Shown: piece by piece, positions 1 to 8,795 of the stretch
Position numbering within the stretch: position 1 is the stretch's first letter
Layout of the letters: the number at the start of each line of letters is the position of its first letter
Source: Pseudomonadota bacterium
GTDB lineage: Bacteria; Pseudomonadota; Alphaproteobacteria; Sphingomonadales; Sphingomonadaceae
NCBI GenBank assembly: GCA_023400405.1
Contig: JAEXFD010000040.1
Location: 57,784-121,783 of the forward strand
Direction of reading: 5' to 3'
DNA: 64,000 nt
Program-made: the position numbers and the translations under genes
Notes under the pieces: generated by a model
What the model saw: the letters and a program-made list of their open reading frames with translations, nothing else
What the model was told of the DNA's origin: nothing
Databases searched by the model: none

Positions 1-1
1 A

Positions 2-1828
2 TATATGCGCAGCCATGGCGGCGACGCGATGGCGCTGTACGAGCCGCTCAAAGTCTATCTGATGCTCGGCCAGCAGGGGCCGATGGACGCCAAGACGGTC
101 AAGCGCTGGGTGAAGAATGACTGGGCGACCGAAGTCTATCCGGGGTCCGATAGCAACGCCGAGCGCGGCCAACTCGCCGCGCATCTCGATGCGCTGCTCG
201 AGGACAAGAATCTCGCCGGCGTCTGGGCCGATCGCAAGCCGCCGCTCGACGGGGCCCTGGTCGCCAGCGCCCGTGCGGCGATCGGGACGCTCTCGCTCGC
301 CGATCGGGCTTATGCCGTGATGAAGCAGAAGGCGGCGACGGCCGGCGCCGATTGGGAGGCGGCCAACATCCTTTCGCAAGGCGATGCCATCGCCTTCGCC
401 AATCGCGAGCAGGTGCTGCAAGTCCGGGTCCCCTATTTCTTCACGCGGGACGGTTTCGAGAAGAGCTATACGCTCGGCCTGGCCACGGTGCAGGAAGACC
501 TGAAGCGCGACCTGTGGGTGCTCGGCGGCGATGCCCGCACCGGCGGCGTGCAGGAGGAGATGAGCAATATCCGGCCGGGCGTCGCCGGACTCTATGCCAA
601 GGATTACATCGCCGCCTGGGAAGCGGTGATCGCAGCGATGCAGCCGGCGGACTATTTCCGCGATCCCGCCGCCTTCGGGGCGATGACCAAGAGCCCGTCG
701 CCGCTCAAGCGCGTGCTGCTCGAGCTCAGGAAGAACACGATCTTCGACGGCGGCGCCCAGGCCGTGGGCAAGCGCATGGTCCGCGACCGGATCAACCGTT
801 CGCGGCTCGGCCGCTATGCCGGCGACGCCACCGCGGGCCGCGCGATGGGGCTCGATGCCGGGGCGGAGATCAGCAATTATTTCGAGCCGGTCCACGACTA
901 TGTCGGCGACGGCAAGAACTCCGCGCCGATCGACGAGTTCGTCGCCGCGGTGAAGGCTGCGGGCCAGGCGGTGATCGCGGCCAATTCGGTCGGCGGGGGC
1001 GGCGGCTCGGACGCCACCCAGGCACAGATGGCGACTGCCATGGCGTCGGTGAAAGCCGCCGCGGCGGGCGCCCCCCCGCAGCTCCAGCGCTTCGTCAATG
1101 CTGCGGCCGGCGGCGGCTCGGCGGCGCAGATCAGCGCCGCCAAGGGTGCCGTGTCCGAAGCCTATGCCCAATCCGTGCTGCCGGCCTGCCAGGAGGTCGC
1201 GAAGGAGCATTTCCCTTTTTTCGGGGCCGCCGCGGCGGATGCCTCGGCGGTTGACGTGCTGCGCGTGTTCGGGATGGGCGGAACGATCGACGGCTTCGTC
1301 CAGCAGCGGCTGAAGTCGCTGATCGACACCAGCGGGCCGGTCTGGCGCTGGAAGCAGGACGATCCGATCGCCCGCACGCTCGATCCGGGCAGCCCCGAGC
1401 AGCTCGCGCGGGCGGCGCAGATCCGCGACCTGCTTGCCGGCGGGCTGCCGATCAAGGTGTCGATCGCGCGGTTCGGGCCGGGCGTCACCGCGGTGGAAGT
1501 CGCCAATGGCGGATCGACCTACAAGTTCGATGCGACCAACAACCAGCCCAAGCCGCTGCTCTGGTCGGTCTCGGGCGGTCTGCCCCAAGCCTCGGTGGTG
1601 CTCTATCAGGCGGACGGGAAGGAACTGCGCCGCTTCGAGGCGGAGGGCCCCTGGGCGCTGTTCCGGCTGATCGGCAAGTCGCAGATGCAGAATGCCGGCG
1701 CGCAGGCGATCCGTGCGACCTTCGGCGAGGGGAATGGCAGCGCGACGGTCGCGATCCAGCTGCCCAGCCAGCGCAACCCCTTCAGCCGCGGCGACCTCTG
1801 GTCGTTCCGTTGCCCGGCGGCGCTGTGA
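2..1828 (+). CDS. tssM: T6SS membrane-complex protein TssM (IcmF family), C-terminal part
   Basis: The reading frame is open at the left edge, so only about the last 608 residues are present and the true start lies outside the window. The visible part looks like the periplasmic IcmF-related region and C-terminal domain of TssM, the inner-membrane protein that spans the periplasm and joins TssL to the outer-membrane lipoprotein TssJ. A Gly-rich stretch near residues 330-340 is a probable flexible linker. No transmembrane segment is visible, as expected because these lie in the missing N-terminal half. The assignment rests on similarity in feel to IcmF C-termini plus position directly before tagF and the kinase/phosphatase pair. 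The stop codon overlaps the tagF GTG start by four bases. Confidence 0.85.
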   Translation, partial: YMRSHGGDAMALYEPLKVYLMLGQQGPMDAKTVKRWVKNDWATEVYPGSDSNAERGQLAAHLDALLEDKNLAGVWADRKPPLDGALVASARAAIGTLSLADRAYAVMKQKAATAGADWEAANILSQGDAIAFANREQVLQVRVPYFFTRDGFEKSYTLGLATVQEDLKRDLWVLGGDARTGGVQEEMSNIRPGVAGLYAKDYIAAWEAVIAAMQPADYFRDPAAFGAMTKSPSPLKRVLLELRKNTIFDGGAQAVGKRMVRDRINRSRLGRYAGDATAGRAMGLDAGAEISNYFEPVHDYVGDGKNSAPIDEFVAAVKAAGQAVIAANSVGGGGGSDATQAQMATAMASVKAAAAGAPPQLQRFVNAAAGGGSAAQISAAKGAVSEAYAQSVLPACQEVAKEHFPFFGAAAADASAVDVLRVFGMGGTIDGFVQQRLKSLIDTSGPVWRWKQDDPIARTLDPGSPEQLARAAQIRDLLAGGLPIKVSIARFGPGVTAVEVANGGSTYKFDATNNQPKPLLWSVSGGLPQASVVLYQADGKELRRFEAEGPWALFRLIGKSQMQNAGAQAIRATFGEGNGSATVAIQLPSQRNPFSRGDLWSFRCPAAL

Positions 1829-2319
1829 GCGGCGCGCGCCTGTTCGGCAAGCTGCCGGCGCATGGCGATTTCGTCGCCCGTGGCGTCGCGGCGGCGGAGC
1901 GCGAGGCGCTGGATCTTTGGCTGTCGGGCGAGATGGTGACGGCCCGGGCCTTGCTGGGCGACGCCTTCGACGATCGCTATGGGCGCGTGCCGCCCTGGCG
2001 GTTCGCCGGTTCCGGCGAGGCCGGCGTGTTGATCGCTTCGGTCGACAAGGTTGGGCGACGCTATCCGCTTTATCTTGGCGTCGAGGGCGGCGAGAACGCT
2101 GCGGAACAGTGCGAGGAGCTGGTCTATCGCGCCTTTTCGGAAGGGTGGGACGCCGATCGCCTGGCCGGCGACGCCGCGGCCATCCCCTCCGCTGAGGGAG
2201 AGGCCGGCCCGCCGCGATGGTGGACCCTGGGTGGTGAGGGATTCGGTGCGGCCTTTCGGGAAGGCGAGCGGCCGGAGGGATTGCTCGCCACGATGTTGAT
2301 GACCACGGAGGATGCATGA
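1825..2319 (+). CDS. tagF: T6SS-associated protein TagF
   Basis: Predicted protein of 164 residues with the TagF-family opening G-x-L-F-G-K-L-P-A-H-G-D-F (residues 3-14) and a Y-P-L motif near residue 77. In other bacteria TagF is a cytosolic post-translational repressor of T6SS that acts with or beside the PpkA/PppA/Fha switch. I chose the GTG at 1825, which overlaps the tssM stop as GTGA and puts the family motif at the N-terminus; a TTG at 1810 is a weaker alternative. The 3' end overlaps the phosphatase start as ATGA, so translational coupling is likely. Family is clear; a regulatory role here is inferred from context. Confidence 0.85.
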   Translation: MSGARLFGKLPAHGDFVARGVAAAEREALDLWLSGEMVTARALLGDAFDDRYGRVPPWRFAGSGEAGVLIASVDKVGRRYPLYLGVEGGENAAEQCEELVYRAFSEGWDADRLAGDAAAIPSAEGEAGPPRWWTLGGEGFGAAFREGERPEGLLATMLMTTEDA

Positions 2320-3077
2320 GGGCGCAGCTCCGCCTCGATAGCGTCGGCGGCACGCATGTCGGCCGCGTGCGGACCAATAACGAGGATAGCTATGTCGTGC
2401 GGCCGGAGATCGCCTTCTGGGCGGTGGCCGACGGTATGGGCGGGCACGACAAGGGCGAATGGGCCTCGGCGGCGCTGACCGAGGCGGCCGAGGCGCTGGT
2501 CCTGCCGGCGGACTTCGACACGGCCTGCACGGCGATCGCGGCGATGATCCATGGCGCCAATGCGCGCATCCACCAGGAGGCAACGCAGCGCGGCATCCAG
2601 ATGGGCTCGACCTTCGTCGCGCTGCACTTCAACGGCATCGCCTTCGCGCTGTTCTGGGTGGGCGACAGCCGCGGCTATGTGCTGCGCGACGGCGTGCTCC
2701 ACCAGCTCACCCGCGATCACAGCCAGGTCCAGGCGATGGTCGATCGCGGGCTGATCCGGCCCGAAGAGGCGGCCGGCCATCCGATGTCGCATGTCCTCGC
2801 CCGGGCGGTGGGCGCCCAAGGCGAAGTGGAGGTCGACGTCGTGGTCGACGAGGCGCGGCCCGAGGACGTGTTCCTGCTGTGCAGCGACGGGCTCACCAAC
2901 CGCGTTTCCGATGCGGAGATCGCCGCGGCGCTGGACGGGCAGGACCCTCAGGATGCGCTGGACCGGCTGATCGCGCTCACGCTCGATCGCGGCGCCCCCG
3001 ACAACGTCACGGCGATCATCGTCGGGGTGAGCGAGACGACCCAGCTCAGCTTCGCCTCGGCCGGGGCGCTGCCATGA
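2316..3077 (+). CDS. pppA: PP2C-family Ser/Thr phosphatase (PppA-like) of the T6SS switch
   Basis: A 253-residue PP2C-type metal-dependent phosphatase. Metal-binding signatures are all visible: N-E-D (residues 22-24), D-G-M-G-G (39-43), G-D-S-R-G (116-120), S-D-G (190-192) and D-N (229-230). In T6SS loci the cognate phosphatase removes phosphate from Fha-type scaffold proteins, opposing the PpkA kinase and switching secretion off. There is no signal peptide or membrane segment, so it should be cytosolic. It overlaps tagF and the kinase gene by four bases each. The catalytic family is certain; the substrate (TagH or the kinase itself) is inferred. Confidence 0.9.
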   Translation: MRAQLRLDSVGGTHVGRVRTNNEDSYVVRPEIAFWAVADGMGGHDKGEWASAALTEAAEALVLPADFDTACTAIAAMIHGANARIHQEATQRGIQMGSTFVALHFNGIAFALFWVGDSRGYVLRDGVLHQLTRDHSQVQAMVDRGLIRPEEAAGHPMSHVLARAVGAQGEVEVDVVVDEARPEDVFLLCSDGLTNRVSDAEIAAALDGQDPQDALDRLIALTLDRGAPDNVTAIIVGVSETTQLSFASAGALP

Positions 3078-4951
3078 GCGAGCCCAAAGACAATCCGAAG
3101 ACCGTGTTCGTGCCGTCGGGCGGCGAGGAACCGGCAACCCAGTTCCAGCCGGCCGCACCGGCCGACCCTGCCACCGAATTCCAGCCGGGTGGCGGCACCG
3201 GCTTCGCGCCGCGCGGCGAGGGCACGACGATCCAGGTCGGCGACGTGCTCAACCACCTGTTCGAAGTGAAGCGCTTCATCGCCCGGGGCGGGATGGGCGA
3301 AGTGTTCGAAGGGGTGAACATCAACACCGACGAGCGCGTGGCGATCAAGGTGATGCTGCCGGCGCTGGCAAAGGATCCCAACGTCGTCTCGATGTTCCGC
3401 CGCGAGGCGCAGACGCTGCGACGCCTGCGGCACGAGGCGCTGGTCCATTACATCGTGCTCGCCGAGGAGCCGCAGCTCGGCGTGCTCTACATCGTCACCG
3501 AATTCATCGACGGCGCCAATCTCTCGGCCGAGCTGCGCCGGCTTGAGACCGACCAGGCCGAGCAGATTGCGCTGCTCAAGCGCCTCGCCGCCGGTCTCGA
3601 CACCGCCCACAAGCTCGGCGCGATTCACCGCGACGTGGCGCCCGACAACATCCTGCTCGAGGACGGCAAGCTCGATCGCGCCAAGATCATCGATTTCGGC
3701 ATCGCCAAGGAAATGGACCCGGGGACGGCGACGATCGTCGGCGATGGCTTCGCGGGCAAGCTCAACTATGTCGCGCCCGAGCAGCTCGGCGATTTCGGCC
3801 GGGCGATCGGGCCCTGGACCGACGTCTATGGGCTCGGGCTGGTGATCCTGGCGCTGGCCCAGCGCGGCGACGTCAAGATGGGTGGATCACTGGTGGATGC
3901 GGTGGACAAGCGGCGGGCGGGCCCGGACCTCGGCGCGGTCGAGGAGCCGCTACGCGGGGTGCTCGCCAAGATGCTCGTCCCCAACCCGGCCGAACGGCTC
4001 CAGTCGATGGAAGCGGTGCTGGCGGAGATCGCCCGGATCGAAGCGGTTGCGCCGCCCAAGCCGCGGCCGAGGCGCACATGGCTGATCGGCGGCGGCGTCG
4101 CGGCGCTGGCGCTCGCCGCGGCGGGCACGGGCTGGGTGCTCACGCGGCCGGCTTCGGCGCCGACGACGGCTGCCGCGACTGCCAATGGCTCCGGCGATCC
4201 GGTCCAGCTCGCCCGCTCCGCGATCGACGCGGCCTTGCCTTCGGTCGGTTGCACTTGGCTGCAGATCGTCGAAGTCGCGCCCGGCAAGCCCGGCCCGGTC
4301 GTCAAGCTGACCGGCGTCGCCGGCAATCCCTCGGCGGCGCAGAACGAGATTTCGCAGGTGCTCGCCCAACGCAAGATCGAAGGGGCGAGCATCGATTTCA
4401 GCGAAGTCGCGCAGATCACTCAATCGGGCTGCGCGGCGCTTGACACGTATCGCCAGGTCCGCGCGCCGGATTCGCACCAGCTCAGCGTGCCGCAGCGCAA
4501 GTTCGAGATGCGGATGCAGCCGGCCGATCCGTCGCTAAGCGGCTATCCGGGCGAGAATGCCGCGAACGTGATCGTACAGATCGCCATCGCCAATCCCAAG
4601 GACGACATCGCGCTGATCGGACTCGAGCCTTCGGGCGTGATCGATCCGGAATTCTCGGGGCCCGGCACGGGCGTGCTGGGTCGGGACGGGCTTAAGAAGC
4701 TTGCCGGCCAGACCCGGATGGTGACCGATCGCGGCGGCGACCGCTTCCAGATCCAGCTCGACGTCAATCATCCCGGCTGGTCGGGCGTGCTGCTGATCAG
4801 CGGCAAGGGCCCATTCGACAAGACCCTGATCGCGCCGCCGCTGGGCGGTCGCGGTCCCGATTGGACCGACAAGTTCGTCTCGGAAGCGGCGGCCAAGGGC
4901 TGGCAGACGCAGATGGTGTGGTTCAAGGTGGTGGACGAAGTGAAGGAGTGA
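3074..4951 (+). CDS. ppkA: Membrane-anchored Ser/Thr protein kinase (PpkA-like) of the T6SS switch
   Basis: A 625-residue Hanks-type kinase starting at the ATG that overlaps the phosphatase stop. The kinase domain spans about residues 57-320, with a Gly-rich loop R-G-G-M-G-E (71-76), Lys92, Glu111, H-R-D (185-187), Asn192 and D-F-G (207-209). The catalytic loop reads H-R-D-V-A-P-D-N, with Ala where H-R-D-L-K-P-x-N kinases have Lys. One membrane segment lies near 335-356, followed by about 265 residues predicted to be periplasmic, with no recognised domain. The N-terminal 55 residues hold three T-x-F-x-P motifs 12 residues apart (Thr10, Thr22, Thr34). The likely role is to phosphorylate and activate the FHA protein TagH. 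Its stop abuts that of tagH. Confidence 0.9.
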   Translation: MSEPKDNPKTVFVPSGGEEPATQFQPAAPADPATEFQPGGGTGFAPRGEGTTIQVGDVLNHLFEVKRFIARGGMGEVFEGVNINTDERVAIKVMLPALAKDPNVVSMFRREAQTLRRLRHEALVHYIVLAEEPQLGVLYIVTEFIDGANLSAELRRLETDQAEQIALLKRLAAGLDTAHKLGAIHRDVAPDNILLEDGKLDRAKIIDFGIAKEMDPGTATIVGDGFAGKLNYVAPEQLGDFGRAIGPWTDVYGLGLVILALAQRGDVKMGGSLVDAVDKRRAGPDLGAVEEPLRGVLAKMLVPNPAERLQSMEAVLAEIARIEAVAPPKPRPRRTWLIGGGVAALALAAAGTGWVLTRPASAPTTAAATANGSGDPVQLARSAIDAALPSVGCTWLQIVEVAPGKPGPVVKLTGVAGNPSAAQNEISQVLAQRKIEGASIDFSEVAQITQSGCAALDTYRQVRAPDSHQLSVPQRKFEMRMQPADPSLSGYPGENAANVIVQIAIANPKDDIALIGLEPSGVIDPEFSGPGTGVLGRDGLKKLAGQTRMVTDRGGDRFQIQLDVNHPGWSGVLLISGKGPFDKTLIAPPLGGRGPDWTDKFVSEAAAKGWQTQMVWFKVVDEVKE

Positions 4952-6514
4952 TCAGCCCGGACGCTGGTTCCGGGACTGCTCCTCGTAAGCGCGGCGGAAT
5001 TCCTTGGCGAAGACGTCCATAAAGGCTTCGTCCGAGCCCTGAGCGACGCCGCCGAATTCCTTTTCATAGGCCTGCCATAGTGCCGCGTCGCGCGCGCCGG
5101 GCAGGATTCGGGCGAGCAGTCCGCGGCTTTCGGCGCGCTGGCGGATCGCCGTGGGGGAGAAGCGATCGAGCGTGGCCCGCAGCGCGCCCTGCATCGCGCG
5201 CAGCGTGGCGATCTGATGCGATTGGAGATCGAAGAACGCATTCTCGATCGCCGCGCCCGCATCCTGGAAGCCGCGCGCCGGCGGATTGAGCAGCGCCGTG
5301 ATCGCCTCTTCGGGCGTGCGCGCGAACTTGATCGGATTGTTGCCATCGACTTGGAACGCCGTGCCCTCCGCACCCATCTGCGACTTGGCGCGGGCGCGGG
5401 CCTCGACCATCACCACCAGGCCGGCGACGAGGCGGTGGAAGAGCTGGCCCGCGCGATCGAGCAGGGCGGGGCTGCGTTGCTGCACCGTCGCCTCGACGCC
5501 GGCGGCGCGCAGGAAGGCTTCGACCAGCGCGAAGTCCGGGACGGGTGGGGGCGCCGGAGGGGCGACGGGGGCAGCGGGCGCCACGCCGGCGGGCCCCGCG
5601 GGCTGCGCGGCGGGCATCGCGAAATGATGCTCGGGAACGCTCGCGCCGATCGGCGAGGAGGAGGGGGCATCCTGGGTGCCGAAAGGCCGTGCCGGGGCGA
5701 CGCCGAGGGCCTGTTCGGTACCGGCCGGGCGGATCCCGAGCGGATCGGGATTGTCCTGGATCGGCTGCCCGAAACCGCCGCGCGCCCAGTCGACGACATT
5801 GCCCTCGGCCAGCCGGCCCCATATGTCGTCGGGCGATGGCGCGGGGGGGCGATCGGGCGCGGCGCTCGACCAGCCCGAAGCGGGCTTCGCCTCGGGCGCC
5901 TGGTTGTTCCAGGCCGACGCGACCGGAGCCTCCGGCGCCGGTGGGGCAGGGGCCCAGCCCTGGGTGGCGCGATCTCCGCCGCTGGGACCCCAGCTGTCGT
6001 TGTTGCTTTGTGCCGGCGGGATCGGTGCGGCGCCCCAGCCCTTGCCGGCCGTGGGCGGCGCATCCCAGCCACTCGCCTGGCGATCCCAGCCTTGGCTCGC
6101 CATCGTGGGGGAGGGCGCCGATGGGGGCGCCGGTTCCTGCCCCCAACCTTCCCAGTGCGAGCGGCCGCCGCCGGAATTCGTGACCGCGCCGCCGGAAGCG
6201 ATCGTCGCGCGAATCTCGTAGCCCCCGATGGTCAGCGTATCGCCGTCGCGGAGCTGATGCGGGTGGGTGAGCCGCTCGGGTCGGCCGTTGACGAAGGTGC
6301 CATTCATGCTGAGATCGCTCAGCAGATACGCGCCGCCTTCGTACCGGATCTCGCAGTGCCGCGATGAAATGTGATTGCGCGGATCGGGCAAGCACCAATC
6401 ACAACTCGGCGATCGGCCGATCAGCGCCCCGCGCCCGTCCAACACGAACTCCGCCGGCGCGCCGTTTTCGAGCGCATTCCGGCCTTGATTGGCGATGGCG
6501 AGACGCAGAGTCAT
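4952..6514 (-). CDS. tagH: T6SS FHA-domain protein TagH (Fha/ImpI family)
   Basis: A 520-residue protein with an N-terminal FHA domain (about residues 20-100) showing the phosphothreonine-pocket residues G-R-S (33-35), S-S-R-H (50-53) and the N-G-T motif near 72-74. A low-complexity Pro/Gly/Trp-rich linker (about 115-260) contains roughly eleven Trp residues in G-W or W-G contexts. The C-terminal 200 residues match the T6SS FHA-associated domain. Such proteins are the scaffolds whose phosphorylation by PpkA triggers secretion in Pseudomonas. The gene is convergent with the kinase: the two stop codons touch (TGATCA) with no room for a terminator. Confidence 0.88.
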   Translation of the reverse strand: MTLRLAIANQGRNALENGAPAEFVLDGRGALIGRSPSCDWCLPDPRNHISSRHCEIRYEGGAYLLSDLSMNGTFVNGRPERLTHPHQLRDGDTLTIGGYEIRATIASGGAVTNSGGGRSHWEGWGQEPAPPSAPSPTMASQGWDRQASGWDAPPTAGKGWGAAPIPPAQSNNDSWGPSGGDRATQGWAPAPPAPEAPVASAWNNQAPEAKPASGWSSAAPDRPPAPSPDDIWGRLAEGNVVDWARGGFGQPIQDNPDPLGIRPAGTEQALGVAPARPFGTQDAPSSSPIGASVPEHHFAMPAAQPAGPAGVAPAAPVAPPAPPPVPDFALVEAFLRAAGVEATVQQRSPALLDRAGQLFHRLVAGLVVMVEARARAKSQMGAEGTAFQVDGNNPIKFARTPEEAITALLNPPARGFQDAGAAIENAFFDLQSHQIATLRAMQGALRATLDRFSPTAIRQRAESRGLLARILPGARDAALWQAYEKEFGGVAQGSDEAFMDVFAKEFRRAYEEQSRNQRPG

Positions 6515-6621
6515 GAGCGGGGCGCAATTCCTTGTTCGGCACCGACGAACGACGATGTGCTAGCCATCCCTGCTCCGACCCGGCGCAATCCAAGCGAGCT
6601 TCTCGCCGCCGGGCTGCGCCG

Positions 6622-8601
6622 TCAGTTGATATACACCATTCCGCCGACGATCTTGACATGCTCGCTGCCGCTGACGTCGGTTTTTTGATCGGAATGCATC
6701 GCCACGGAGGTGGTTCCCCCGATCTTGATGTTCTGCGACGTGATCGAGATCGTGTCCGGTGTCATCTCGATCTTCGAATTGCCGACCTTCAGCACGATGC
6801 TGGTGGTGGCAGTGAGCTTGAACGATTGATCGACGTCGATGATGTCGTCCTTGTGGACCATGCTGTGGCGCTGGCCGATAATGGTGAGGTTCTGGTCGTT
6901 GCCGATCTTCACATTCTCGTCGTTGACGACGTTGCGGGTGCGATCGTGGCCGACATTGACGGTCTGGTCCTGGCCGACATGATGCGTCTCGGCCAGGCGG
7001 ATGCGCGTGTTCATGTCGCGCTCGGCATGGACGTAGATTTCCTCGGCGCCTCCCTTGTCCTCGAAGCGGATCTCGTTGGCGCCAGGGGCGCCGCTGTCGA
7101 GCGGCTGGGCATTGGGATAGGCGCCCGTCTCGCCATAGCGCTTCGTGCGCCACAGCGCGCGGGTCTTGTTGGCCGGCAGGTCGTAGATCGGCATGTTGTT
7201 CGCGTTGAACACCCGCCCGACCACGACCGGGCGATCGGGATCGCCGCCGAGGAAATCGACCAGCACCTCGTGCCCGACGCGCGGCAGGATGATGTTGCCG
7301 AGGCCGCCCGTCTGCGACACGCGCACCCAGCACGTCGCGGATTCGCCTGGCGTCGGCCCGCGATCCCAATGGAAGCGGACTTTCACGCGGCCATATTTAT
7401 CGGTGTAGATCTCCTCGCCGGCCGGACCGGTGATCACCGCGGTTTCGAGGCCCTGGACCATCGGGCGGGGCGTCACCTGGGGCGGATGGAAGCGGGTGTC
7501 GGCGGGGATCGCCTCGAACCGTACGTTGAACGCGGCTTCGCGGGCGCTCTGGCCGCTGCGATAGCTTTCCGCGACGATGCTGTGATAGGCCGAGGTGATC
7601 AGATAGTCGCCGTTCATCCGGCCGACATGGTGGTTGGTCACGCCGACCTTGAAGCCGGTCGACAGGCCTGCCGACTGCGAGGCGCCGGTGAACACGCGGC
7701 GCTGGGCGCGCATCCCGGCGAGCAGGGTCTCGCTGCGTTCTCCGCCATGCTTCTCGACTTCGCCCGGGGCGATCGATTCATGGTAGAAGCGGCCCGGATA
7801 GATATAGACTTCGCGATCGTCGCGCTCGTGCTGGCCCTCGCTTTCCGACTTGGCCTCGACGAAGCGGTTGGGCGCGCGGAAATCCCAGTCGCGCACGGTC
7901 ACCTTCGAGCCGGCCTGGGTGCTCACCCGCTCGTGCCAGCTCTGGAGGTAGAATTTGCCCTGGCTCGCGCGCTCGGCGGAGTCGGCCGAGAAGACCGAGA
8001 CCGAATTGGGCGAATAGGTGAGGCTCGGCGGATTGCCGGCGCTGTGCGACGAGGGGGCGTCGCAGATCACCATGACATGGCTGTCGGCACCGTGGCGGAA
8101 GAAATAATACCAGCCTTCCTCCTCCATCAGCCGCGACGCGAAGGCGAAGTCGCTTTCCTGATACTGCACGCAATAGGTGCGCGGCCGCGGCGTGCCCGAC
8201 AGCTTGAACTCGAAATCGGAGATGCCGGCGTTCTGGAACACCTGCTTGATGATGTCCTGCGCGGTGACGTCCTGGAAGATCGCCATCGAGCGATTCTGGG
8301 CGAGGAAGAAGCTCCACGGCTTCAGCACCAGTCGATAACGATGGCCTGTCGGCGATTCGTCGATATACTCGCCCGAGATCACCAGCCCGTGGAAATGGCG
8401 GCGTAGCTCGCCATCCTCGCTGACCTTGAGGCCGCAGGGCTTGCCCAAATGCGGCTGAATGTCGATTTCCAGTGGCGAAAATATGTCGACGGTAATGGTG
8501 AACGGAGAACTCAGGCTCTCCATGCTGTCGATTCGCTCCAGCTCGACCTGCTCGTCGCCCAAATCGATCGACATTTCGGAAAGTCTCGACGTGCCAGACA
8601 A
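6622..8601 (-). CDS. vgrG: T6SS spike protein VgrG (TssI)
   Basis: A 659-residue VgrG with the gp27-like N-terminal half and gp5-like OB fold and beta-helix (about residue 380 to the end), including the conserved stretch G-E-E-I-Y-T-D-K-Y-G-R-V-K-V-R-F-H-W-D near 395-413. The protein stops soon after the repetitive beta-helix, so there is no fused effector domain. I prefer the TTG at 8601 because GGAGG lies five bases before it; an in-frame ATG at 8574 lacks such a site. It is transcribed away from the OmpA-like gene, so the 194-base gap probably carries divergent promoters. No PAAR gene is beside it. Confidence 0.92.
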   Translation of the reverse strand: MSGTSRLSEMSIDLGDEQVELERIDSMESLSSPFTITVDIFSPLEIDIQPHLGKPCGLKVSEDGELRRHFHGLVISGEYIDESPTGHRYRLVLKPWSFFLAQNRSMAIFQDVTAQDIIKQVFQNAGISDFEFKLSGTPRPRTYCVQYQESDFAFASRLMEEEGWYYFFRHGADSHVMVICDAPSSHSAGNPPSLTYSPNSVSVFSADSAERASQGKFYLQSWHERVSTQAGSKVTVRDWDFRAPNRFVEAKSESEGQHERDDREVYIYPGRFYHESIAPGEVEKHGGERSETLLAGMRAQRRVFTGASQSAGLSTGFKVGVTNHHVGRMNGDYLITSAYHSIVAESYRSGQSAREAAFNVRFEAIPADTRFHPPQVTPRPMVQGLETAVITGPAGEEIYTDKYGRVKVRFHWDRGPTPGESATCWVRVSQTGGLGNIILPRVGHEVLVDFLGGDPDRPVVVGRVFNANNMPIYDLPANKTRALWRTKRYGETGAYPNAQPLDSGAPGANEIRFEDKGGAEEIYVHAERDMNTRIRLAETHHVGQDQTVNVGHDRTRNVVNDENVKIGNDQNLTIIGQRHSMVHKDDIIDVDQSFKLTATTSIVLKVGNSKIEMTPDTISITSQNIKIGGTTSVAMHSDQKTDVSGSEHVKIVGGMVYIN

Positions 8602-8795
8602 CGCGGCCTCCGATCTTACTCTTGCCCGATGCTCTTACGCTTGGACGGCGAAAGGGTTCAAGCCGGCGCGGGAAACCGTTCCACCTTCATTTCAACCGGT
8701 CTATCGTATCGGCCCGTCGTCCAATGGCTTGCGAACGTTACGGAGCCATTTTAACACCTGCGCGTTCTCCGGGGGGTGAGCCAGCGAGGACGTGC
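8602..8795. promoter_or_regulatory. Divergent promoter region between vgrG and the OmpA-like gene
   Basis: A 194-base gap between two genes read outward, relatively AT-richer in its right half. By arrangement it must hold the promoters for vgrG/tagH on the left and for the OmpA-tssA-tssBC run on the right. I could not identify a convincing sigma-70 pair or a sigma-54 site by eye. Confidence 0.4.

Noticed and set aside
6622..6700. Extra effector domain at the VgrG C-terminus
   Set aside because: The protein ends within or just after the repetitive spike region, so there is no space for a fused domain.
6532..8406. 624-codon open frame on the plus strand
   Set aside because: Antisense to vgrG, whose protein is unmistakable.
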